From DAOPYE01 sp035352715 (GTDB lineage: Bacteria > Acidobacteriota > Holophagae > Holophagales > Holophagaceae), in contig DAOPYE010000070.1 of assembly GCA_035352715.1 (NCBI GenBank), positions 1 through 13,665 on the forward strand: a stretch of DNA of 13,665 nucleotides, read 5' to 3'. The position numbers and the translations under genes were made by a program. Under the pieces are notes generated by a model, which worked only from the letters and a program-made list of their open reading frames with translations, was not told the origin of the DNA and searched no databases. This document shows, one piece after another, positions 1-6,179 of the stretch. Every line of letters begins with the position of its first letter. Position 1 is the stretch's first letter.

Positions 1-686
1 GGAACGGCCTTTCCCTGGCCCTGGGCACCGAGGAAGTCACGCTGAAGGATCTGGTCCAGGCCTACACGCCCCTCGCCGCCGGGGGCGTAAAGGCCCAAGC
101 GCGCACCATCCTGCGGATCTACGACCGCAGGCGCGGGACATGGACCGAGAACCCGCCCGCCACCGCCGAGGCGATGTCCCCGGCCGCCGCCTTCATCACC
201 ACGCAGATGCTGAAGGATGTCCTGGACTACGGCACGGCCAAATCCATCCGTGCGTTTGGCGAGACCCATGCGGCTGCGGGCAAGACGGGAACCACGGAGA
301 ACCATATCGACGCATGGTTTGTTGGTTATACGCCCAACCTGTTGACAGGCGTCTGGGTGGGGCACGACCGGCCTCGCCCCGGCGGCAGGGAATTCACGGG
401 AGGTGCCACTGCGGCGCCCATCTGGAAGCGGTTCATGGATCAGGCCACGGCCTTGCGGCCCAGTGGCGAATTCGCCATGCCCGAGGATGTGGTGACCCTC
501 GCGACCGATCCCACCACGGGAGCCCTCGCAAGGGCCGGCTGTCCCGAGCAGCGGGAGGAGTACTTCATCCCCGGCACCGAACCCACCGAGGCCTGCCCTC
601 AACACGACGGGGATCCGATCCTTCCACCGGCATCACCGGACGAGGGGGATTCGGATCCAGCGCCGAGCGAGCCCGACCCGGAATGA
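1..686 (+). CDS. Penicillin-binding protein 1A-type transpeptidase, C-terminal part (5' end outside window)
   Basis: This is the last 227 residues of a class A penicillin-binding protein, read in the frame starting at base 3. These bifunctional enzymes polymerise and crosslink peptidoglycan from the outer face of the inner membrane. The transpeptidase KTG box is visible as KTGTT at bases 282-296. It is preceded by the stretch LALGTEEVTLKDLVQAYTPL, typical of PBP1A just before the KTG region, and followed by WFVGYTPNLLTGVWVGHD, also a family signature. The segment CPEQREEYFIPGTEPTEAC matches the usual Cys-flanked end of the domain. After it comes a short Pro/Asp/Glu-rich tail ending at TGA 684-686. 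The glycosyltransferase half and the SxxK serine lie outside the window. Only 10 bases separate it from the convergent glycosyltransferase gene, and I see no hairpin terminator between them. Paralogues such as PBP1C cannot be fully excluded from this fragment. Confidence 0.92.
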   Translation, partial: NGLSLALGTEEVTLKDLVQAYTPLAAGGVKAQARTILRIYDRRRGTWTENPPATAEAMSPAAAFITTQMLKDVLDYGTAKSIRAFGETHAAAGKTGTTENHIDAWFVGYTPNLLTGVWVGHDRPRPGGREFTGGATAAPIWKRFMDQATALRPSGEFAMPEDVVTLATDPTTGALARAGCPEQREEYFIPGTEPTEACPQHDGDPILPPASPDEGDSDPAPSEPDPE

Positions 687-696
687 TGCGCGCACC

Positions 697-2124
697 TCAG
701 ATCCAGCGACTCGACCACATCCAACACTTCAGGGCGCCCAGGGGCATCTCGACCGCCGCGTAGATCGGAAAGAAGAACGCGAACAGCAGCAGCGCCGCGC
801 CCAGGAACATCCACTTCAGCCAAGGCGACCAGGGCTTGTTCACCTTGGCTTCCAGCCGCAGAAACACCCACGCCAGGGCCAAGCCCAGCATGAGCCCCGC
901 CGGGTAGTAGTAGTAATAGAACGCCAGTTTGCGCGGGATGATGACCCAACTGCCGTAGAGCACCAGGTAAAGCCCCGTGATCCAGTAGGCCGCGCGGCTC
1001 TTGATGGCGCCCCAGGCGCACACGGCCATGGCCGCAACGCCGCCCCACATGACCAGCGGGTTGCCCAGCATCACCACGCCCCGGAACTTGTGCTCCGACA
1101 CCTTGTCGAACGCGTACCAGATGGGCCGATGGAGCAGGGGCCACGCCTTCCACGAACTCATGTAGGGATGGGGCGAGACCACGCTCCGCTGGGCTTCCCA
1201 CATGGTCTTGTGGAACCGCAGGATGTCCCAGGGAACGCCAAGCACGGGGTTGCCGCGGGGCATGAAGAAGTAGATGGAGAATGTCGCGAAGTAGATCCCC
1301 AGCGGCACCAGGCCGAAACGCCAGAACCAGCTCCAGAGGCCACGCAAGACGCCATTCCAATCCCCGATCCAGGCCCCTCGCCCATCCTGAAAACCCCAAA
1401 GCGGTTCCACCAAGGCCTCGCCACCGGACCCCTGAGACAGTCCCTGAGTCCGGTCCTGGATCCGGCCCTTGATCACGTCCCACAGCGCCAAGGCCAGGCA
1501 TCCGCCCCATGGCACCACCGCATACCACTTGCAGGCGGTCGCCAAGGCGAAGCACACGCCCGAAGCCAGCAGGAGACGGGACTGGACGACGGGCCGCCGT
1601 TTGGCAGGAATGGCGCGCGAAGGCTTCAGGAAAAAGAGGAACGCCGCCAGGCCCCAGACCATGAAGCCCGTCATGAAGGTGTCCAGCATGCCGATCCGGG
1701 CCTGGACATAGAGCAGCCCGTTCGCCAGGCTGAGCAGCGCGCACCAAAGGGCGATCTTCCGCTCCCGAAAAATCGCAAAGGCCAGCGCGAACATGCCGCA
1801 CAGCGTGAGGGATCCGAAGACGGCGGCCATGAACCGCCACCCCAAGGGCTGATCGCCGAACACGGCGACCCCCAGGGCCATGATCATCTTCGCCAGGGGT
1901 GGATGCTCCGGGTTGGTGTTGACCCCGAGTTCGAGCATCTGTTTCGCGGCCGGGATGTATCCGAATTCATCAAAATTCAGCACGCCGGGCTGGTGGATAT
2001 TCACCAGGAAGAACGCCAGGGATAGCGCGAACAGCCACCCCATCCAGCCACGCGGGAACGCCGCTTCCGCCTGGGGTCGGTCCTTCACAATCCGGACTTT
2101 TTCCGACGGATGGGATGGCGTCAT
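697..2124 (-). CDS. PMT/GT39-family membrane glycosyltransferase (protein O-mannosyltransferase-like)
   Basis: This 475-residue polytopic membrane protein resembles the dolichyl-phosphate-mannose protein mannosyltransferase family. Those enzymes use a lipid-linked sugar to glycosylate exported proteins or envelope glycans. The first membrane helix is near residues 28-45. The luminal/periplasmic acidic pair expected in GT-C enzymes is D52-E53 (in LNFDEFGY), followed by the NPEHPPLAK motif at 71-79. About ten hydrophobic segments follow. The stretch around residues 318-338 (SPHPYMSSWKAWPLLHRPIW) is characteristic of the C-terminal four-helix PMT domain. A run of five tyrosines lies where PMTs usually have a His/Tyr-rich 'YHYFPA' segment. 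The ATG at 2122-2124 is the first plausible start, with a modest GAGAGG 11 bases upstream. The true sugar and acceptor cannot be read from sequence. The nearby pilus and outer-membrane genes make exported proteins possible acceptors, but that is inference. Confidence 0.88.
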   Translation of the reverse strand: MTPSHPSEKVRIVKDRPQAEAAFPRGWMGWLFALSLAFFLVNIHQPGVLNFDEFGYIPAAKQMLELGVNTNPEHPPLAKMIMALGVAVFGDQPLGWRFMAAVFGSLTLCGMFALAFAIFRERKIALWCALLSLANGLLYVQARIGMLDTFMTGFMVWGLAAFLFFLKPSRAIPAKRRPVVQSRLLLASGVCFALATACKWYAVVPWGGCLALALWDVIKGRIQDRTQGLSQGSGGEALVEPLWGFQDGRGAWIGDWNGVLRGLWSWFWRFGLVPLGIYFATFSIYFFMPRGNPVLGVPWDILRFHKTMWEAQRSVVSPHPYMSSWKAWPLLHRPIWYAFDKVSEHKFRGVVMLGNPLVMWGGVAAMAVCAWGAIKSRAAYWITGLYLVLYGSWVIIPRKLAFYYYYYPAGLMLGLALAWVFLRLEAKVNKPWSPWLKWMFLGAALLLFAFFFPIYAAVEMPLGALKCWMWSSRWI

Positions 2125-2150
2125 GGCGATAGAAGCCTCTCGAAGCGGGT

Positions 2151-2172
2151 GGCCGCGTCAATGACCGCGGCC
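2151..2172 (-). repeat. Inverted repeat in the leader of the PMT-family gene
   Basis: Perfect 7-base arms (GGCCGCG / CGCGGCC) flank an 8-base centre, which can also pair as GTCA/TGAC around a single base. It sits 27 bases upstream of the glycosyltransferase ATG. It could be an mRNA leader hairpin or an operator. No T-run follows it, so it is not a convincing terminator. Confidence 0.4.
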
Positions 2173-2251
2173 CCGTTGGCTGAAGTGATCGATCTGCAGA
2201 CATTCTGGGTGACTCGACACCACCTCCGCAGCCTTTTTCTCGCTCCATGAA

Positions 2252-2275
2252 ACAGGGCCGCAGAAGCGGCCCTGT
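2252..2275 (-). terminator. Rho-independent-type terminator after the outer-membrane protein gene
   Basis: A perfect 10-base inverted repeat (ACAGGGCCGC / GCGGCCCTGT) with a 4-base loop begins 22 bases beyond the stop codon of the minus-strand gene ending at 2297. Read on the minus strand, the stem runs into only a short T stretch (TGTTTC). It is therefore a strong hairpin with a weak U-tract. It separates the barrel-protein transcript from the glycosyltransferase gene on the same strand. Confidence 0.72.
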
Positions 2276-2296
2276 GCGCGAGGAAGGACGAACGGA

Positions 2297-2914
2297 TCAG
2301 AAGCGGATGCCGCCGTAGAGGCCGATCTGATACTTCGGCGCCATGGCCTTGTTGAAGTCGTCATCGCTGGGATTGCTGGGCAGATCGTAGGTCTTGACCG
2401 CATACGCCGCTTCCAGGCGGATGAAAGGGCTGACCACGGGCAGGGGCATGGAGAAGCCGATGCCTGCGCGAACCCAGGGGCGCGTGATCGTCGTGGAATG
2501 GCTGCCAAGACCGTTCCATTCCGCCTTCTGCTTTTCCTGGCGGATATCCACGCCCGCATTGAGGTTCACGAGCAGCTTCCACTCCACCTGGGCGCCGATG
2601 GAAAAGTACTCGTTGCTGAGCTTGCCGTAGGTGTGGCCACCGAGGGTCAGATCCTCCTTGGCCGCGGGGTGGTACGTGCCGGTGATCCCCAGTTCCGCGA
2701 CCTTGAGATCCAGAACGGAGAAACCGCCGCGGATGCCGAAACCCGTGGGGCTGACGGCTTTGACATCGGTGCTTCCACTCAGGCCCCCGATGGCGATGGT
2801 GGCGGTCTGCGCGGAGCCGAACTGCTTGTCGAGAAGAAGGCCCACTTCACCAGCCCGGGCGGGTGCAACGGCGAGGGCGGCGGAGGCCAGGGCAAGGGCT
2901 GCGATTTTTTTCAT
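2297..2914 (-). CDS. Predicted outer-membrane beta-barrel protein
   Basis: This is a 205-residue exported protein. Residues 1-21 (MKKIAALALASAALAVAPARA) form a clear Sec signal peptide with an ARA cleavage site. The mature part alternates polar and hydrophobic residues in beta-strand fashion, contains several Gly/aromatic segments (for example YFSIGAQVEWKLLVNLNAGVDI), and ends YGGIRF. A terminal phenylalanine is the usual BAM-recognition signal of outer-membrane barrels. Size and composition suit an 8-10-stranded OmpA/OmpW-like barrel, but I cannot assign a named family or a ligand. The start at 2914 is preferred over an in-frame ATG 60 bases upstream because GGAGA lies 5 bases before it and the signal peptide begins there. 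The gene is followed by a hairpin terminator and is probably monocistronic. Confidence 0.8.
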   Translation of the reverse strand: MKKIAALALASAALAVAPARAGEVGLLLDKQFGSAQTATIAIGGLSGSTDVKAVSPTGFGIRGGFSVLDLKVAELGITGTYHPAAKEDLTLGGHTYGKLSNEYFSIGAQVEWKLLVNLNAGVDIRQEKQKAEWNGLGSHSTTITRPWVRAGIGFSMPLPVVSPFIRLEAAYAVKTYDLPSNPSDDDFNKAMAPKYQIGLYGGIRF

Positions 2915-2927
2915 GGTTGTCTCCAGA

Positions 2928-2941
2928 TTTGATGCGTCAAA
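2928..2941. promoter_or_regulatory. Small palindrome in the outer-membrane protein leader
   Basis: TTTGA-TGCG-TCAAA is a perfect 5-base inverted repeat just upstream of the ribosome binding site of the barrel-protein gene and downstream of its candidate -10 box. Its position at or near the expected transcript start would suit an operator, but no known regulator site is recognised. Confidence 0.3.
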
Positions 2942-2945
2942 CATC

Positions 2946-2974
2946 ATCCTGCAGCCAGAAGCAGGTCCGGTCAA
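2946..2974 (-). promoter_or_regulatory. Candidate sigma-70-like promoter for the outer-membrane protein gene
   Basis: On the minus strand, TTGACC (2974-2969) is followed after 17 bases by CAGGAT (2951-2946). The -35 is good and the -10 is poor (three of six bases match TATAAT). It would give a leader of about 25 bases before the ribosome binding site. It is a pattern match only. Confidence 0.33.
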
Positions 2975-3076
2975 CAGCCGTGAGCCCGCGCGGTCCGGAA
3001 TCCCCTGGGCGCTGCTCCCTCGAACCAGGGCCGCCCTTTGCTACTCTGTCATGCAACCCGGAGCCAACATCACCCC

Positions 3077-4114
3077 ATGCGCGCCAGCCTGAAATACCTT
3101 CTCCTCGACGGGTTCGATCCGGACACGGGCGAACTGGCGCTGCGCGTGGCCTTGGGCGTGGAGGATTCCTCCGCGCCGGACGTGCTTCGGCTCAAGCTCT
3201 TTCTGGGACACGCCGGAGACACGGTGCAGCCGCTGCGACGCGAGCTTCAGACCCATGTCCAGATGCCCATCCCCCCGCTGTGGGACCGGGGCCTGAAGAC
3301 CATCATCCGAGCCATCGAGGACGAACTGGAGACCCCCAATGGCCGCGACCCCCAGCGCTACACCTGGGTCCAGACCCAGATCCTGCATCCCACGGACGAA
3401 CGCCGGGGAACCCTGAACCACGCGGTGCCCCGCCAGGTGGAGATCCTGTGGGATTGGGCGCAGCGGGCCGAACAGGAGGGCGACGCGGTCCGCACGCTGG
3501 AGATGCTGGAGCGCATGCTGCTGCTCGCGCCCCAGCACGCCCCGGCGCTGTCCTGGTTGGCCGCGCTGTTGCGTCAGCAGGGCATGATCGAGGAAATGCT
3601 GGCGGTGCTGGACAGGCTGCTGCGCATCCAGCCCGAGGACATCGAGGCCCGGTTGAGGCGGGGAGAGGCGCTGCTGCACCTGGAGCGGGACGCAGAAGCC
3701 CAGATGATGTTCGCGTCCATCCTGAAGACCAATCCCGTCCACGCCCTGGCCCACCTCGGCGCCGCCCAGGCCCGCAGCCACGGCGGGGGGGATCCGTGCC
3801 CCCACCTGGACGCCGCCCTGGAGCTGGACCGGAGCGCCACCCTTTCGGTGCTGCGCGAGACCTTCGATTACCGCGTACTGGTGCTGATCCCTGGCGAAAC
3901 GGTCTACGAGGCGGAGGAGCTTCCGAACCTTCTGGGCATCACCGCCGGCGAAGTGGCGAACTTCATCGAGCGCCACGGCCTGCCCGTCCAGGGCGGACGC
4001 ATCCGGGAATCGGAATTGTCCCGCTGGGTGACGGTGCAGAATCGCTACCAACTGCTGCCCATCGGCCTTCACTGGCTGGCCCCCACGCCAAGGCATATCC
4101 CGGAAATTCTTTGA
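3077..4114 (+). CDS. TPR-repeat protein with C-terminal helix-turn-helix-like segment, function unknown
   Basis: I do not recognise a named family for this 345-residue soluble protein. It has no signal peptide or membrane helix, so it is probably cytoplasmic. Residues 1-115 form an unassigned N-terminal region. Residues about 119-254 look like four 34-residue TPR units, with the recurring pattern of Ala/Leu, small residues and a Pro near each unit end (LLAPQHAPAL, LRIQPEDIEA, LKTNPVHALA). TPRs bind other proteins. Residues about 278-318 (ELPNLLGITAGEVANFIERH followed by GLPVQGGRIRESELSRWV) resemble a MerR/excisionase-type winged helix, where a residue string is recognised by an LGIT-like helix. 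This suggests DNA binding or a docking fold. The ATG at 3077 is chosen over an in-frame TTG 39 bases upstream. Neither start has a strong Shine-Dalgarno sequence. purC starts 57 bases downstream on the same strand and may be co-transcribed. Confidence 0.78.
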   Translation: MRASLKYLLLDGFDPDTGELALRVALGVEDSSAPDVLRLKLFLGHAGDTVQPLRRELQTHVQMPIPPLWDRGLKTIIRAIEDELETPNGRDPQRYTWVQTQILHPTDERRGTLNHAVPRQVEILWDWAQRAEQEGDAVRTLEMLERMLLLAPQHAPALSWLAALLRQQGMIEEMLAVLDRLLRIQPEDIEARLRRGEALLHLERDAEAQMMFASILKTNPVHALAHLGAAQARSHGGGDPCPHLDAALELDRSATLSVLRETFDYRVLVLIPGETVYEAEELPNLLGITAGEVANFIERHGLPVQGGRIRESELSRWVTVQNRYQLLPIGLHWLAPTPRHIPEIL

Positions 4115-4171
4115 TCCACCCTTCTGCTTCCATCGTGGTGAAATGATCCTTTGCTCTTTGCGAGGGATCCG

Positions 4172-5056
4172 ATGAACGCGCTGCTCGAAACGAACCTTCC
4201 ATTTCCCGCCTTTCGAAATGGCAAAGTGCGCGATGTGTTTGATCTGGGCGAGCACCTGCTGATCGTGGCATCAGACCGCATCTCGGCGTTCGACGTGATC
4301 ATGGGCCAGGGCGTCCCCGCCAAGGGCCGCATCCTGACCCAGGTGGCCAACTTCTGGTTCGGCGCCACGCGCGATATCGTCGCCAATCATCTGGTGGCCA
4401 CCGAAGTGGATCAGTACCCCGCGGAGCTCCGCCCCTACGCGGATCAGCTGGAAGGCCGCTCGATCCTGGTGAAGAAGACGAAGGTGCTGCCCATCGAGTG
4501 TGTGGTGCGTGGCTACCTGGCCGGTTCGGGGCTGAAGGAATACAACGCCCACGGCACCGTGTGCGGAATGCCCCTGCCCAAGGGATTGCGCAACGCGGAT
4601 CGCCTGCCCGAGCCCATCTTCACGCCCAGCACCAAGGCCGATGTCGGCCACGATGAGAACATCGACTTCGCCCGCATGACCTCCATCGTCGGGGCCGATA
4701 TGGCCACGCGGATGCGCGATCTCAGCCTGGCCGTCTACCAGCGCGGCGTGGAACTGGCCGCCGAGCGCGGCATCATCTTGGCGGACACCAAGTTCGAGTT
4801 CGGGCTGCTGGAGAACGGCGAGCTGATCCTCATCGACGAAGTGCTGACGCCGGATTCCAGCCGCTACTGGCTGGCAGATTCCTACCAGCCCGGCAGCAAC
4901 CCCCCCAGCCTGGATAAGCAGTTCCTGCGCGATTACCTGGAAACGCTGAAAGACTGGAACAAGCAGGCGCCCGCGCCCGTGTTGCCCGACACCATCATCC
5001 AGGGCGTGCTGGATCGCTACCTGGATCTGGCCCAGCGCTTCGGCGTCACGGTCTAA
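4172..5056 (+). CDS. purC: Phosphoribosylaminoimidazole-succinocarboxamide synthase (SAICAR synthase)
   Basis: SAICAR synthase (EC 6.3.2.6) joins CAIR and aspartate using ATP in de novo purine synthesis, in the cytoplasm. The 294-residue protein carries the family landmarks in order: GKVRDVFDLG at 17-26 (nucleotide-binding strand region), ASDRISAFDVIM at 33-44, KKTKVLPIECVVRGYLAGSG at 101-120, PEPIFTPSTKAD at 147-157, GHDENI at 159-164, ILADTKFEFGL at 202-212 and DEVLTPDSSRYW at 222-233. Its length and the PIFTPSTKA and GTVCGMPLP segments match the longer, yeast Ade1-like branch more than the roughly 237-residue E. coli type. The ATG at 4172 follows GAGGGATCCG, so GAGG is well placed. No other pur gene is in view. 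Its last 11 bases overlap the end of the convergent M16 gene. Confidence 0.97.
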   Translation: MNALLETNLPFPAFRNGKVRDVFDLGEHLLIVASDRISAFDVIMGQGVPAKGRILTQVANFWFGATRDIVANHLVATEVDQYPAELRPYADQLEGRSILVKKTKVLPIECVVRGYLAGSGLKEYNAHGTVCGMPLPKGLRNADRLPEPIFTPSTKADVGHDENIDFARMTSIVGADMATRMRDLSLAVYQRGVELAAERGIILADTKFEFGLLENGELILIDEVLTPDSSRYWLADSYQPGSNPPSLDKQFLRDYLETLKDWNKQAPAPVLPDTIIQGVLDRYLDLAQRFGVTV

Positions 5057-6179
5057 AGTCGTCGCGAATGCGCACCGCATCGGCCGGTGCGACGTCCAGG
5101 GCTCGCCATTTCAGGGCCGAGGGGTCCAGCAGGGTTCGAAGGAACGCCTGAAGCTCCTTCGGTCCTGATGCGCGGAGCTGCTGATCGGCTCTGTTTTCGT
5201 TCCGACCTTCCGCCTCGGCCCGCGCCAGATCGCGCGCGCGCAGTTCCGGGTGAAGTGCCCGGCTGGTCTGCCGAGCCTTCCAGGCGAGCATCGCCCCTTC
5301 AAACGCCTCTGGGCTCCAGGTCCGCTCGCGCAGGCCGTCCAGCACCCGCTGTAACTTCTTCAGGCCCGCAACGGCATCGCCGCCGATCAAGCCGAAGGTC
5401 CAAGGTTCGTCTTCTTCCGCGCACAGCTCCAAACCGGACGCGGCGCACGCGGGCAGCACAAGCCGGGCCGCGATCCAGGCCAGATCGGAGTCTGCGGGGG
5501 AAGCGGTCACAACCATCAGACGGGCTGGCCCCTGGGTGCCGACCTGAATCTGGATCCGACTGGCCAGATCGGCCTGGCGAATGGATGGAAGGGCCGAAAG
5601 CCGGGCCTCTTCGCCAGGTCCCCACGCGCCCAGATGCAGGGCGCACATCTGGCGCACCTGATCCAGGTTCATATCCCCGTAGACGACCAGCACGGCGTTG
5701 ACGGGTCGGATCACGCGGCGGCGGAAGCGCTCCAGATCGGCTTGTGCCGCCAGATCCAAGCCTGCGTCGAACACCATACTGGGATGCACGGCGGCCCGCA
5801 CCAGCGCCCGAAACGCGGCGTCCTGGCCTGAACTGGCCGCCAGCAGCGACCACGCACAGCTCCGCGCGCCCCCATGGAATTCCAGCCGGAGGAAGGGATC
5901 TTCCTGGGCCTTAAGCAGCGGCTCACTCGCAGCGGTCGCCTTATAGGCCTGCCCGAGCAGTGCGGGGAGCCGGTCATCCGGCACTTCCGCCGGATCCCAT
6001 GCGGCCCGGAACTCGATGCGGACGAGGGGACGCTGATGATCCTCCAGCAGGCGCACCCGCAGCCCGTTCGGCATCTGGAGGGACTGAACGCGCAGGGGAC
6101 CCTCCGCAGGCTGAGAGGCCAAGGGCAGGCTCGCCAGCAGCATCGGCAAGACTGGGACGCTACCCCAGGCACGGCTCAT
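5046..6179 (-). CDS. M16-family peptidase homologue, short subunit, zinc motif absent
   Basis: This 377-residue protein has an N-terminal export signal (about residues 1-25) followed by a single M16-type unit of two related halves. The N-terminal strand pattern LPNGLRV-like (QMPNGLRVRLLEDHQRPLVRIEFRAAWDP) is the classic M16 opening. The place where HxxEH should follow (about residues 70-80) reads RLPALLGQAYK, so the zinc ligands are missing. Residues 157-170 (IRPVNAVLVVYGDMNLDQV region) match the conserved end of the first M16 half. M16 pairs typically work as one catalytic and one non-catalytic partner in the periplasm, and this one looks non-catalytic. The ATG at 6179 overlaps the stop of the upstream M16 gene as ATGA, which implies translational coupling and a heteromeric complex. 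At its 3' end the gene overlaps purC by 11 bases. Confidence 0.85.
   Translation of the reverse strand: MSRAWGSVPVLPMLLASLPLASQPAEGPLRVQSLQMPNGLRVRLLEDHQRPLVRIEFRAAWDPAEVPDDRLPALLGQAYKATAASEPLLKAQEDPFLRLEFHGGARSCAWSLLAASSGQDAAFRALVRAAVHPSMVFDAGLDLAAQADLERFRRRVIRPVNAVLVVYGDMNLDQVRQMCALHLGAWGPGEEARLSALPSIRQADLASRIQIQVGTQGPARLMVVTASPADSDLAWIAARLVLPACAASGLELCAEEDEPWTFGLIGGDAVAGLKKLQRVLDGLRERTWSPEAFEGAMLAWKARQTSRALHPELRARDLARAEAEGRNENRADQQLRASGPKELQAFLRTLLDPSALKWRALDVAPADAVRIRDDFRP

Noticed and set aside
1090..2025. Plus-strand open frame of about 311 codons inside the PMT-family gene.
   Set aside because: The opposite strand encodes a membrane protein with clear PMT motifs, and the product of this frame is low-complexity and charged.
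2915..2974. Alternative upstream start (2974) for the barrel protein.
   Set aside because: It would put 20 polar residues before the signal peptide, while the ATG at 2914 has GGAGA at the right distance.
4151..4171. TTG start seven codons upstream of the purC ATG.
   Set aside because: The ATG at 4172 has a good GAGG site, and the family N-terminus begins there.
3041..4255. Minus-strand open frame of about 404 codons opposite the TPR gene and the start of purC.
   Set aside because: It crosses two well-supported plus-strand genes, is rich in His/Gln/Arg as expected of antisense GC-rich DNA, and shows no domain.
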